This document shows positions 16,875 through 25,002 of a stretch of DNA of 64,000 nucleotides, in pieces. The notes under the pieces were generated by a model. That model ran no database searches. It saw nothing but the letters and a program-made list of their open reading frames with translations, and was not told where the DNA came from. The translations under genes were made by a program, and so were the position numbers. Source of the stretch: Streptomyces narbonensis (GTDB lineage: Bacteria; Actinomycetota; Actinomycetes; Streptomycetales; Streptomycetaceae); contig NZ_BMSF01000018.1 in assembly GCF_014649015.1 (NCBI RefSeq), positions 62,001 through 126,000 on the forward strand. The letters are read 5' to 3'. Each line of letters begins with the position of its first letter. The first letter of the stretch is position 1.

Positions 16875-18023
16875 ATGACTGAGACACCTCCGCCCCGCAG
16901 AGCCCGCGCCGAGATCGACCTCGGTGCGCTGCGTGCGAACGTCCGCACGCTGCGCGCCCGCGTCGCCCCCCACGTCCGGATCATGGCCGTGGTCAAGGCC
17001 GACGCGTACGGCCACGGCGCCGTGCGCTGTGCCCGCGCCGCCCTGGACGCGGGCGCGGACTGGCTCGGTACGGCCACCCCGCACGAGGCGCTCGCCCTGC
17101 GGGCCGCCGGGATCACCGACGTCCCCGTCATGTGCTGGCTCTGGACCCCGGGCGACCCCTGGGACCAGGGCATCGAGGCCGGTCTCGACATGTCCGTGAG
17201 CGGGATGTGGGCGCTGGAGGAGGTCGTCGCGGCCGCCAAGGCGGTCGGGAGGACCGCCCGGATCCAGCTCAAGGCCGACACCGGGCTCGGGCGCAACGGC
17301 TGCCAGCCCGCCGACTGGCCCGAGCTGGTCGGCGCCGCCCTCAAGGCCGAGGCCGAGGGGCTCGTGAAGGTGACCGGGCTCTGGTCACACCTCGCCTGCG
17401 CCGACGAGCCCCACCACCCCTCCATCGCCGCGCAGCTCGACGTCTTCCGTTCGATGCTCGCCCACGCGGAGGAGGCGGGCGTCCGTCCCGAGGTCCGGCA
17501 CATCGCGAACTCGCCGGCCACCCTCACCCTGCCCGAGGCCCACTTCGACCTGGTCCGGCCCGGCATCGCCATGTACGGCGTCTCGCCCAGCCCCGAGCTC
17601 GGCACCTCCGCCGAGCTGGGGCTCCGGCCCGTCATGTCGCTGAAGGCGAGCGTCGCCCTGGTCAAGCACGTACCGGCCGGGCACGGCGTCAGCTACGGCC
17701 ACCACTACGTCACCGGCGAGGAGACCACCCTCGGTCTCGTCCCCCTCGGGTACGCCGACGGCGTCCCCCGGCACGCCTCCGGCCGCGGTCCCGTCCTCGT
17801 CGGCGACACCGTCCGGACGGTCGCCGGGCGCGTCGCCATGGACCAGTTCGTCGTCGACCTCCGCGGGGACGACATCGAGCCGGGCTCCGAGGCCGTGCTC
17901 TTCGGTCCCGGCGACCGGGGCGAGCCGACCGCCGAGGACTGGGCGGTGGCCGCCGACACCATCGCGTACGAGATCGTCACCCGGATCGGCGCGCGCGTCC
18001 CGCGCGTCTACCTGGGCGAGTAA
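16875..18023 (+). CDS. alr: Alanine racemase
   Basis: PLP enzyme that makes D-alanine for peptidoglycan. The 382-aa protein has the PLP-binding lysine in AVVKADAYGHG (near residue 38), the catalytic tyrosine block HGVSYGHHYVTG (near 275) and MDQFVVDL in the C-terminal beta-domain. Length is normal. It lies between an L,D-transpeptidase gene and an alpha/beta hydrolase gene, with tsaE further on, the conserved actinobacterial order. Confidence 0.97.
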   Translation: MTETPPPRRARAEIDLGALRANVRTLRARVAPHVRIMAVVKADAYGHGAVRCARAALDAGADWLGTATPHEALALRAAGITDVPVMCWLWTPGDPWDQGIEAGLDMSVSGMWALEEVVAAAKAVGRTARIQLKADTGLGRNGCQPADWPELVGAALKAEAEGLVKVTGLWSHLACADEPHHPSIAAQLDVFRSMLAHAEEAGVRPEVRHIANSPATLTLPEAHFDLVRPGIAMYGVSPSPELGTSAELGLRPVMSLKASVALVKHVPAGHGVSYGHHYVTGEETTLGLVPLGYADGVPRHASGRGPVLVGDTVRTVAGRVAMDQFVVDLRGDDIEPGSEAVLFGPGDRGEPTAEDWAVAADTIAYEIVTRIGARVPRVYLGE

Positions 18024-18042
18024 CCGACCGAGGGGGCACGGC

Positions 18043-19290
18043 GTGGGCGAGTCCAGCGGCACCACCAACTGGCGGCGGGCCGGCTTCGCCGGGGCCGCGA
18101 TAGGCGTCCTCGCCGCCGGAGCCGCCGCCGGCGTCGCCGTCGAGCGGCTCACCGTCGGCCGCTCCGTGCGGCAGAAGGCCCGGCTCGCCCTGGACGCCAC
18201 CGGGCCCTACGGCAGCCTCCGCGGCGCCTCCGGCCGCGCGCTCGCCGACGACTCGACCGTTCTTCATTACGAGGTCGACGAGGTCGACGAGGTCGACGAG
18301 GTCGACGAGGCCGACGAGGCCGAGGTGGCCGGCGGCGTGGGCGGTGGTGCACCCGCCGGCTCCGACGGGCGTCTGCGGCGGCTTTTCGGGCGTAAGCGGC
18401 CCGCCCCCTGCACCGTCGTCTTCAGCCACGGCTACTGCCTCAGCCAGGACTCCTGGCACTTCCAGCGCGCCGCGCTCCGCGGCCTCGTCCGTACCGTCCA
18501 CTGGGACCAGCGCAGCCACGGCCGCTCCGGCCACGGCGTCGCCCAGTCCGGGCCCGACGCGGTGCCCGTCTCCATCGAGCAGCTCGGCCGCGACCTCAAG
18601 GCCGTCCTCGATGCCGCCGCACCCGAGGGCCCGCTCGTCCTGGTCGGGCACTCGATGGGCGGCATGACGGTGATGGCGCTCGCCGAGCAGTACCCGGAGT
18701 TCGTGCGCGACCGGGTCGTGGGCGTCGCCCTCGTCGGCACCTCCGCGGGGAAGCTGGGCGAGGTGTCGTACGGGCTGCCGCTCGCCGGCGTCAACGCCGT
18801 CCGGCGGGTCCTGCCGGGGGTCCTCCGGGCGCTCGGTTCGCAGGCGGAGCTGGTCGAGCGGGGGCGGCGGGCGACCGCCGACCTGTTCGCGGGGCTGATC
18901 AAGAAGTACTCGTTCTCCTCGAAGGACGTGGACCCGGCGGTCGCCCGCTTCGCGGAGCGGATGATCGAGGCGACCCCGATCGACGTGGTGGCGGAGTTCT
19001 ACCCGGCCTTCGCCGAGCACGACAAGGCCGCCGCCCTCGCCGCCTTCGCGGAGCTGCCGGTGCTCGCGCTCGCCGGGGACAACGACCTCGTCACCCCCAG
19101 CTCGCACACCGAGGCCATCGCCGGTCTCCTCCCGGACGCGGAGCTGGTCATCGTCCCGGACGGCGGCCACCTGGTGATGCTGGAGCACCCCGAGGCCGTC
19201 ACCGACCGCCTCGCCGACCTGCTCGTCCGGGCCGGTGTCGTCCTCGGACAGGGCCCCGCGACGGTGAGGACCGACGCCCGCAAGAGTTAG
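18043..19290 (+). CDS. Alpha/beta hydrolase with N-terminal membrane anchor
   Basis: The 415-aa protein starts with a hydrophobic segment (about residues 12-32) that may anchor it. An acidic repeat of VDE/ADE units follows (about 77-95). The hydrolase fold then begins with VVFSHGYCLSQDSW, the nucleophile elbow is VGHSMGGMT near residue 204, and the acid and His are likely in ALAGDNDLVTP and PDGGHLVMLEHPE. Substrate is unknown. It is located between alr and tsaE, where a hydrolase is conserved in streptomycetes. The GTG start at 18043 lies 20 bases after alr. The acidic tract is encoded by a 9-bp tandem repeat. Confidence 0.9.
   Translation: MGESSGTTNWRRAGFAGAAIGVLAAGAAAGVAVERLTVGRSVRQKARLALDATGPYGSLRGASGRALADDSTVLHYEVDEVDEVDEVDEADEAEVAGGVGGGAPAGSDGRLRRLFGRKRPAPCTVVFSHGYCLSQDSWHFQRAALRGLVRTVHWDQRSHGRSGHGVAQSGPDAVPVSIEQLGRDLKAVLDAAAPEGPLVLVGHSMGGMTVMALAEQYPEFVRDRVVGVALVGTSAGKLGEVSYGLPLAGVNAVRRVLPGVLRALGSQAELVERGRRATADLFAGLIKKYSFSSKDVDPAVARFAERMIEATPIDVVAEFYPAFAEHDKAAALAAFAELPVLALAGDNDLVTPSSHTEAIAGLLPDAELVIVPDGGHLVMLEHPEAVTDRLADLLVRAGVVLGQGPATVRTDARKS
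18271..18324 (+). repeat. In-frame 9-bp tandem repeat coding VDE units
   Basis: GAGGTCGAC occurs four times in perfect tandem (18271-18306), followed by degenerate copies with GCC for GTC. It inserts an acidic tract between the anchor and the hydrolase domain and can vary by slippage without shifting the frame. Confidence 0.9.
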
Positions 19291-19300
19291 GTTGACGGGT

Positions 19301-19801
19301 ATGGAAGCAGCGCACCCGCCCGTCTCCGGCGCCACCCTCGCCATCGACTCCCCCGAGCAGATGGGGGACCTCGGCCGCCGGCTCGCGAAACTCCTCCGCC
19401 CCGGCGACCTCGTCATGCTCACCGGCGAGCTCGGCGCCGGGAAGACCACCCTGACCCGCGGCCTCGGCGAGGGCCTGGGCGTGCGGGGCGCCGTCACCTC
19501 CCCGACCTTCGTCATCGCCCGCGTCCACCCGTCCCTGGTCGGCGGCCCGGCCCTGGTCCACGTCGACGCGTACCGCCTGGGCGGTGGTCTCGACGAGATG
19601 GAGGACCTCGACCTGGACGTCTCGCTGCCCGAGTCCGTGGTGGTCGTGGAGTGGGGTGACGGCAAGGTCGAGGAGTTGACCGACGACCGGCTGCACGTCC
19701 TCATCCACCGCGTCACCGGCGACACCGACGACGACCGGCGCACGGTCGTGCTGCGCGGGATCGGTTCGCGCTGGGCCGACGAGGACCTCGACCTCGGCTG
19801 A
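19301..19801 (+). CDS. tsaE: tRNA threonylcarbamoyladenosine biosynthesis ATPase TsaE
   Basis: ATPase subunit of the t6A-37 modification machinery working with TsaB and TsaD. The 166-aa protein has Walker A GELGAGKTTLTRG near residue 45, SPTFVIARVH, HVDAYRL, and VVEWGDG. The ATG at 19301 (MEAAHPPVSG) is preferred; a TTG at 19292 is in frame. The partners tsaB and tsaD lie 1.2 to 2.3 kb downstream. Confidence 0.95.
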   Translation: MEAAHPPVSGATLAIDSPEQMGDLGRRLAKLLRPGDLVMLTGELGAGKTTLTRGLGEGLGVRGAVTSPTFVIARVHPSLVGGPALVHVDAYRLGGGLDEMEDLDLDVSLPESVVVVEWGDGKVEELTDDRLHVLIHRVTGDTDDDRRTVVLRGIGSRWADEDLDLG

Positions 19802-19848
19802 GGAAGCGCGGCGGTGCCCGGCGGCGGCGCGTACGTCTGATCGTAGGA

Positions 19849-19871
19849 GCTTCCGACAACGTGTCGGGAAG
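19849..19871. terminator. Hairpin after tsaE
   Basis: CTTCCGACA and TGTCGG-GAAG pair around a short loop, 48 bases after the tsaE stop. Moderate stability, no U tract. It is a possible end to the alr-tsaE transcript before the iron-controlled gene. Confidence 0.45.
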
Positions 19872-19897
19872 ATATTGCGTGGGTCGTACGTGCCGTG

Positions 19898-19926
19898 GTG
19901 ACATGGATGCACGAGCTGGTTAGGTG
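19898..19926 (+). promoter_or_regulatory. Predicted promoter overlapping the second iron box
   Basis: GTGACA (19898-19903), 17 bases, then TAGGTG (19921-19926). The -10 lies inside the iron box, as in the operon at 14167. Confidence 0.5.
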
Positions 19927-19938
19927 TACCTAACCTAC
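19920..19938 (+). promoter_or_regulatory. Iron box (DmdR1/IdeR operator) of the 75-aa gene
   Basis: TTAGGTGTACCTAACCTAC matches the 19-bp iron-box consensus at 14 positions, with both half sites intact (TTAGGT and CTAACCTA). It also contains a perfect 18-bp inverted repeat, GGTTAGGT-GT-ACCTAACC (19918-19935). It sits 11 bases before the start codon. Confidence 0.82.
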
Positions 19939-19949
19939 GGGAGGCATGC

Positions 19950-20177
19950 ATGGCCACGCCACAGCGCGCGGAAGCGGGAGTGGAAGCGGCACACGGCCGG
20001 AACCACGTACCGATGGGTGAGCTCCTGGCGTCCTGCGCCGCCGCGCGCGCCCTGTCCACCCCGCCGCGCCGCCCCGGCCCCGGTGCCGAGGAGCAGGGGC
20101 AGAGACAAGGGCAGAGGCAGCAGCAGACGCAGGATGAAGTCGTCGAGGCCGTCCTGCGGCGGGGTGCCGCCGCCTAG
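19950..20177 (+). CDS. Small iron-regulated protein (75 aa), function unknown
   Basis: Short gene with a good GGGAGG ribosome site five bases before ATG 19950, directly downstream of an iron box. The product is Ala/Arg-rich in the first half, with a helical segment MGELLASCAAARALS holding the only Cys, then a Gln-rich stretch (EEQGQRQGQRQQQTQ) and a short C-terminal helix DEVVEAVLRRG. There is no signal peptide or membrane segment. Location and control suggest a small cytosolic factor made under iron starvation. No family was recognised. Confidence 0.7.
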   Translation: MATPQRAEAGVEAAHGRNHVPMGELLASCAAARALSTPPRRPGPGAEEQGQRQGQRQQQTQDEVVEAVLRRGAAA

Positions 20178-20211
20178 GGGGGTGTCTGGCCGATGGCGGT
20201 TCGGACCGGTC

Positions 20212-20262
20212 CGTAGCCGTCCGTAGTGACTCGTAGCCGTCCGCAGTGGTTCGTAGCCGTTG
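20212..20262. repeat. 20-bp tandem repeat between convergent genes
   Basis: CGTAGCCGT recurs at 20212, 20232 and 20252 with a 20-base period, giving about 2.5 copies in the spacer after the 75-aa gene. It has no coding frame worth calling. Confidence 0.75.
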
Positions 20263-20301
20263 CTGTCCGACAGCGGTCCGGAGGGGGCCGTCGTCGGGTG
20301 G

Positions 20302-20868
20302 TCAGGCGACGACGACGACCTTCGCGCCGATCGACGCGAACGTCCACAGCGCGTCCCCGTCCGCCCTCTTCATGCGGATGCCGCCGGTCTTCTTCGACGG
20401 GTCCGGCTTCGGCGTCGAGCCGTCCACCGCCGCGCTGAAGCCGATCACCACGTCCTGGTTCGTCGCGAACCGCACCACGTGCTCGATCCGCACCCCGTCC
20501 GAGCCGGTGACCGAGCCCGAGCGGGACGTCACCGTGTAGGAGCCCGGCAGCGGGTCCACCGTGCTCGGCATCACCGAGAACGCCCGGTCGGCCTTGCCCT
20601 TGGCGTTCACCAGCCACACCTTGCGGTCGGCGAGCGCGTACACGACCCGCTCGCCGCTGCCGGAGGCCGCCGGGACCGCCAGCGGGTCCTTCGACGGCTG
20701 CTTCGGGCCGCCGCTCGGGGAGACGGAGGGGACGGCCGTCCCCGGCTTCGTCGGCTTCGCCGACACATCGGCGGGGGCGTTGGCCGAAGCCTGGTACGCG
20801 AGGACGCCGACCGCGACGACGGCCGCCGCGGTGAGCCCGGCCACGAATCCCGAGCTGCTCCTTGCCAC
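20302..20868 (-). CDS. YkuD-like (L,D-transpeptidase fold) membrane protein lacking the catalytic Cys
   Basis: The 188-aa protein has an N-terminal membrane segment (about residues 7-28), a Ser/Pro linker and a domain of about 110 residues. Its end TGGIRMKRADGDALWTFASI aligns with the YkuD pattern SxGCIRM-x-DA-x-LW, but the nucleophilic Cys is Gly. The His normally found in IGIHGT is also absent (IGFSAA). The fold therefore looks like an L,D-transpeptidase without catalysis, possibly a wall-binding or regulatory protein. The GTG at 20868 was chosen for its nearby GAGAGG ribosome site; GTG at 20877 is an alternative. It is convergent with the 75-aa gene. Confidence 0.8.
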   Translation of the reverse strand: MARSSSGFVAGLTAAAVVAVGVLAYQASANAPADVSAKPTKPGTAVPSVSPSGGPKQPSKDPLAVPAASGSGERVVYALADRKVWLVNAKGKADRAFSVMPSTVDPLPGSYTVTSRSGSVTGSDGVRIEHVVRFATNQDVVIGFSAAVDGSTPKPDPSKKTGGIRMKRADGDALWTFASIGAKVVVVA

Positions 20869-21004
20869 CGTGCCCACCTCTCGTACGAACGTATCGAAGG
20901 GTGACGGTAGCAGCCGGTGCCCCCGCGGGCCGGGCGCCGTGCCCGTGGGCGCCCGCCCGCGGCTCCCGGGGCGCCGCCCGTCCCAGGAGCCGTAGGCTGT
21001 TCGC

Positions 21005-21661
21005 GTGCTGCTGCTCGCCTTGGATACCGCCACCCCCGCCGTCACCGTCGCCCTCCACGACGGCGAGACCGTCCTCGCCTCGTCGAGCCAGGTCGACGCC
21101 CGCCGCCACGGGGAGCTGCTGCTGCCCGCCGTCGACCGGGTCCTCAAGGAGGCCGGTCTGGCCCTCGACGCGGTCACCGGCGTCGTCGTCGGCGTCGGCC
21201 CCGGCCCGTACACCGGCCTGCGCGTCGGTCTCGTCACGGCGGCGGCCTTCTCGTCCGCGCTCGGCGTGCCCGTGCACGGCCTGTGCACCCTCGACGGCCT
21301 CGCGTACGCCTCCGGGATCGACGAGCCCTTCGCCGTCGCGACGGACGCGCGCCGCAAGGAGGTCTACTGGGCGCGGTACGAGGACCACCGGACCCGGGTG
21401 ACCGACGCGGCCGTCGACCGGCCCGCCGAGATCGCCGGGCGCCTCGCGGGCCTGCCCGTCGTCGGCGCGGGCGCCCGTCTCTACCCCGAGGCCTTCCCCG
21501 ACGCCCGTGACCCCGAGCACCAGTCGGCCGCGGCGCTCGCCGCGCTCGCGGCCGAGAAGCTCGCGGCCGGCGGCGAGGGCTTCCTCGACCCGCTGCCGCT
21601 GTACCTGCGCCGCCCCGACGCGCAGGTGCCCAAGAACTACAAGGTGGTCACGCCCAAGTGA
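21005..21661 (+). CDS. tsaB: tRNA threonylcarbamoyladenosine biosynthesis protein TsaB
   Basis: Non-catalytic partner of TsaD in t6A synthesis. The 218-aa protein has the N-terminal LLALDTATPAVTVAL and GVGPGPYTGLRVGLVTA near residue 63, the hallmark of the family. The GTG at 21005 gives the standard start. Its stop overlaps the rimI start by GTGA, and tsaD follows, forming the conserved tsaB-rimI-tsaD unit. Confidence 0.95.
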   Translation: MLLLALDTATPAVTVALHDGETVLASSSQVDARRHGELLLPAVDRVLKEAGLALDAVTGVVVGVGPGPYTGLRVGLVTAAAFSSALGVPVHGLCTLDGLAYASGIDEPFAVATDARRKEVYWARYEDHRTRVTDAAVDRPAEIAGRLAGLPVVGAGARLYPEAFPDARDPEHQSAAALAALAAEKLAAGGEGFLDPLPLYLRRPDAQVPKNYKVVTPK

Positions 21662-22155
21662 CCGGCGGCGTGGAACTGCGCGAGATGCGCTGGTGGGACA
21701 TCGCCCCGGTGCTGTCCCTCGAGGACGAGCTGTTCCCCGAGGACGCCTGGTCGGCCGGGATGTTCTGGTCGGAGCTCGCGCACGCGCGCGGGCCCCGGGC
21801 CACCCGCCGCTACATCGTGGCGGAGGACGGCGAGGGGAAGCTCGTCGGGTACGCGGGACTCGCCGCGGCCGGCGGACTCGGGGACGTACAGACGATCGCC
21901 GTCTCCCGCGACCAATGGGGTACGGGCCTCGGCGCCCGGCTCCTCACCGACCTGCTCCACCACGCCACCGCCTTCGAGTGCGACGAGGTCCTCCTCGAAG
22001 TGCGCGTGGACAACACCCGGGCCCAGAAGCTCTACGAGCGCTTCGGCTTCGAGCCCATCGGTTTCCGGCGCGGCTACTACCAGCCCGGAAACGTGGACGC
22101 GCTCGTGATGCGACTGACCGTTCAAGGAACTGAGACTGATTCTGATGGCTGCTGA
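21658..22155 (+). CDS. rimI: Ribosomal protein S18-alanine N-acetyltransferase
   Basis: GNAT-fold acetyltransferase, 165 aa. The acetyl-CoA-binding motif appears as RDQWGTGLGARLL near residue 82, and the family motifs LEVRVDNTRAQKLYERFGF and RRGYYQPGNVDALVM follow. The GTG start overlaps the tsaB stop by four bases, and its end overlaps tsaD by 11 bases. The placement between tsaB and tsaD is the standard bacterial context for rimI. Confidence 0.93.
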   Translation: MTGGVELREMRWWDIAPVLSLEDELFPEDAWSAGMFWSELAHARGPRATRRYIVAEDGEGKLVGYAGLAAAGGLGDVQTIAVSRDQWGTGLGARLLTDLLHHATAFECDEVLLEVRVDNTRAQKLYERFGFEPIGFRRGYYQPGNVDALVMRLTVQGTETDSDGC

Positions 22156-23272
22156 CGAACCCCTCGTACTCGGCATCGAGACCTCCTGCGACGAGACCGG
22201 AGTCGGCATCGTCCACGGCACCACGCTCCTCGCCGACGCCGTCGCCTCCAGCGTCGACACCCACGCCCGCTTCGGCGGTGTCGTGCCCGAGATCGCCTCC
22301 CGCGCGCACCTGGAGGCGATGGTCCCGACGATCGAGCGCGCCCTGAAGACGGCCGGGATCTCCGCGAAGGACCTCGACGGCATCGCCGTCACTGCCGGGC
22401 CCGGTCTGGCGGGCGCGCTGCTCGTCGGCGTCTCGGCCGCCAAGGCCTACGCCTACGCCCTCGGCAAGCCGCTGTACGGCGTCAACCACCTGGCCTCGCA
22501 CATCTGCGTCGACCAGCTGGAGCACGGCAAGCTGCCCGAGCCGACGATGGCCCTGCTGGTCTCCGGCGGGCACTCGTCGCTGCTGCTCTCCTCCGACATC
22601 ACCTCCGACGTGCGGCCGATGGGCGCCACGATCGACGACGCGGCCGGCGAGGCCTTCGACAAGATCGCCCGCGTCCTCGACCTCGGCTTCCCCGGCGGAC
22701 CGGTCATCGACCGGCTCGCCAAGGAGGGCGACCCGAAGGCGATCGCCTTCCCGCGCGGGCTCAGCGGCTCGCGGGATCCCGCGTACGACTTCTCCTTCTC
22801 CGGTCTCAAGACCGCCGTGGCCCGCTGGATCGAGGCGAAGCGGGCGGCCGGCGAGGACGTGCCCGTCCGGGACGTGGCCGCGTCCTTCCAGGAGGCCGTC
22901 GTGGACGTGCTCACCCGCAAGGCCGTCCGGGCCTGCAAGGACGAGGGCGTCGACCACCTGATGATCGGCGGCGGCGTCGCCGCCAACTCGCGGCTGCGGG
23001 CCCTCGCGCAGGAGCGCTGCGAGCGGGCCGGCATCCGGCTGCGCGTGCCGCGCCCGGGCCTGTGCACGGACAACGGCGCGATGGTCGCGGCGCTCGGTGC
23101 CGAGATGGTCGCCCGCAACCGGCCGGCCTCGGACCTGGAGCTGTCGGCGGACTCGTCCCTGCCGGTGACGGACCCGCACGTGCCCGGCGCGCAGGGCCAC
23201 GGCCACGCGCACGGCCACTCCCACGACCACGATCACGTGCACGAGGTCAGCAAGGAGAACCTGTACTCGTGA
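22145..23272 (+). CDS. tsaD: tRNA N6-adenosine threonylcarbamoyltransferase TsaD
   Basis: Catalyses transfer of the threonylcarbamoyl group to A37 of ANN-decoding tRNAs. The 375-aa protein starts with ASKHA-type GIETSCDETGVGIVHG and has the metal-binding HxxxH in NHLASHICVDQ near residue 119, plus LLVSGGHSSLL and IGGGVAANSRLR. The C-terminus carries an unusual His-rich extension (about 345-366, with HGHAHGHSHDHDHVHE) beyond the normal catalytic domain. The ATG at 22145 lies within the rimI end. It is followed by an 84-aa gene with a GTGA overlap. Confidence 0.96.
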   Translation: MAADEPLVLGIETSCDETGVGIVHGTTLLADAVASSVDTHARFGGVVPEIASRAHLEAMVPTIERALKTAGISAKDLDGIAVTAGPGLAGALLVGVSAAKAYAYALGKPLYGVNHLASHICVDQLEHGKLPEPTMALLVSGGHSSLLLSSDITSDVRPMGATIDDAAGEAFDKIARVLDLGFPGGPVIDRLAKEGDPKAIAFPRGLSGSRDPAYDFSFSGLKTAVARWIEAKRAAGEDVPVRDVAASFQEAVVDVLTRKAVRACKDEGVDHLMIGGGVAANSRLRALAQERCERAGIRLRVPRPGLCTDNGAMVAALGAEMVARNRPASDLELSADSSLPVTDPHVPGAQGHGHAHGHSHDHDHVHEVSKENLYS

Positions 23273-23523
23273 GGCTCACCCTCATGTGGGAGGCGCGGGC
23301 CGCCCAGGGGCGGGGCGCCGAGCTCCTGGAGTGGGCCAGGGCCCAGGTCCTGGCCCATGAGCCGCTGCGCCGGGAGATCTTCCGCGCCCCGCAGGACCGG
23401 GTCCTGGTCCTCACCTGGTGGGAGGCGGGGGCCTTCGACGCCGAGCTGCCCGAGCTGCCCGAACCGGACGCGGAGCTGATCACCCGTCCGGTCCACCGCT
23501 GGCGCTTCGAACCGGTCGAATAA
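23269..23523 (+). CDS. Small protein (84 aa) translationally coupled to tsaD
   Basis: GTG at 23269 overlaps the tsaD TGA by four bases, with AAGGAG upstream. The product starts VRLTLMWEARAAQGRGAELL and contains WWEAG and RPVHRWRFEPVE. The pattern of an early beta strand, amphipathic helix and later strands suggests a small alpha-beta barrel (ABM-like) protein. No enzymatic motif was seen. Coupling to tsaD is the only functional clue. Confidence 0.8.
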   Translation: MRLTLMWEARAAQGRGAELLEWARAQVLAHEPLRREIFRAPQDRVLVLTWWEAGAFDAELPELPEPDAELITRPVHRWRFEPVE

Positions 23524-23592
23524 TCGATCGAAAGAGGGACACCAGGTCGAAAGTAGAGCAACCTTTCGACCGGATCGGGCATCCCACAGCGC

Positions 23593-24495
23593 GTGAAGAA
23601 GACGATCGCGCTGTGGGCGGCCCTGACCGCCGTCGCCCTCCTGGTGACCGGCTGCTCGGCGGAGGAACCCGGTGACGCTCCCGCCCCGGCGGCTCCCAGG
23701 GCTTCCCAGGACGCCGGGGGCGCGGGGAAGGCCGGGGAAGCGGGGCAGGCCGGGGATGCAGGGCAGGCCGGGGAGGCCGGGCACAAGGCGCCCGGAGTGC
23801 CCGGGGGCGCCGCGGCCGCCGCGTACCGGAAATGGGGCCTCAAGCCCTTCGCGGCCCCGCCCGCGCCGCCGGCCGTCAAGCCGGTCGTCCGCGCCGCCGG
23901 CGGCCCCGTACCCGTCATCAGCGACATCCCCACCAACGAGAAGATCGTCTTCATCACGATCGACGACGGGGCCGAGAAGGACCCCGAGTTCGTGCGGATG
24001 ATGAAGGACCTCGAGGTCCCGGTGACGATGTTCCTCACCGACTCGGCGATCCGCGGGGACTACCGCTACTTCGCCCCGCTCGCCGCCCAGGGCCACGGCG
24101 TCGCCAACCACACACTCACCCACCCCAACCTCCGCACCCTCTCCCGGGAGGCCCAGCGCCGGGAGATCTGCGGCCAGCAGACCAGGCTGGCGAAGGAGTA
24201 CGGCACGCCCCCGCGGCTCTTCCGCCCGCCGTACGGCAACTGGAACGAGGACACCCGCGCCGCGGCCGGCACCTGCGGGGTGGACGCGATCGTGCTCTGG
24301 CGCGAGTCCATGCAGATCAAGAACATGCAGTACCAGCGCGGGGACAGGAAGCTGCACCCCGGCGACATCATCCTGGCCCACTTCCGGGGCCCGTCCGAGC
24401 TCAAGGGCCGGACGATGACCGAGATGACCGCCACGATGCTGCGCAGGATCCAGGAGCAGGGCTTCACCGTCGCCCGTCTGGAGGACTACGTGTAG
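23593..24495 (+). CDS. Polysaccharide deacetylase (NodB-type) lipoprotein, paralog 1
   Basis: The 300-aa protein has a signal peptide with lipobox LLVTGC, then Gly/Ala/Gln/Glu repeats such as GEAGQAGDAGQAGEAG. The NodB homology domain (about 110-295) has the metal site TIDDGAEKD and HTLTHPNL, RPPYGNWNED and LAHFRG. It should be a membrane-anchored, metal-dependent carbohydrate esterase acting on wall or capsular glycan N-acetyl groups. The GTG at 23593 gives the complete signal. A close paralog lies at 29782, sharing the same motifs and the C-terminal LEDYV. Confidence 0.9.
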   Translation: MKKTIALWAALTAVALLVTGCSAEEPGDAPAPAAPRASQDAGGAGKAGEAGQAGDAGQAGEAGHKAPGVPGGAAAAAYRKWGLKPFAAPPAPPAVKPVVRAAGGPVPVISDIPTNEKIVFITIDDGAEKDPEFVRMMKDLEVPVTMFLTDSAIRGDYRYFAPLAAQGHGVANHTLTHPNLRTLSREAQRREICGQQTRLAKEYGTPPRLFRPPYGNWNEDTRAAAGTCGVDAIVLWRESMQIKNMQYQRGDRKLHPGDIILAHFRGPSELKGRTMTEMTATMLRRIQEQGFTVARLEDYV

Positions 24496-24611
24496 GCGCC
24501 CGGGGACCGTCGGGAAGATTCTTCGGCGCGGTGTCGATGCGGGGCCGGGCCGTTCGACGTATGTGTGGAAGGCGGGGAACGGCCCCGCCACCGCACCACC
24601 GAGGAGTCGTC

Positions 24612-24977
24612 ATGCCCCGCTTCCTGTCCCTCGTCCGCATCGAGGAGAACACGATCGACATGGAGAGCGCCGACCCCGGCTTCGAGCAGCGGATGGGTGC
24701 GCTCTTCGAGGAGATCACCAAGGCCGGCGCCATGGTGGACACCGCCGGACTCCGGCCGACCGCCGAGGCCACCCGGATCACCTGGTCGGACGGTCAGCTG
24801 TCGTACACCGACGGGCCGTTCACCGAGACCAAGGAGGTCGTCGGCGGCTACGCGATGCTCCAGTGCAAGGACATGGCCGAGGCCGTCGAGTGGGGTCGGC
24901 GCTTCCTGGCCGTCCACCCGCCGCAGTGGAAGGTCGGACTGGAGGTCCGCGAGGTCGAGGAGATGCCGGAGGGCTGA
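24612..24977 (+). CDS. YCII/DGPF-domain protein
   Basis: The 121-aa protein is a YCII-related small alpha-beta barrel. It has the DGPFTETKEVVGGYAMLQCK stretch characteristic of DGPF proteins, an early LSLVRIEE strand and WGRRFLAVHP. The biochemical role of these proteins is unclear. It lies 25 bases upstream of an ECF42-type sigma factor gene, the genetic pair that defines that sigma group. It has a GAGGAG ribosome site before the ATG at 24612. Confidence 0.9.
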   Translation: MPRFLSLVRIEENTIDMESADPGFEQRMGALFEEITKAGAMVDTAGLRPTAEATRITWSDGQLSYTDGPFTETKEVVGGYAMLQCKDMAEAVEWGRRFLAVHPPQWKVGLEVREVEEMPEG

Positions 24978-25002
24978 CCCTCGCTGTGCTTTCCTACGGG
25001 AT

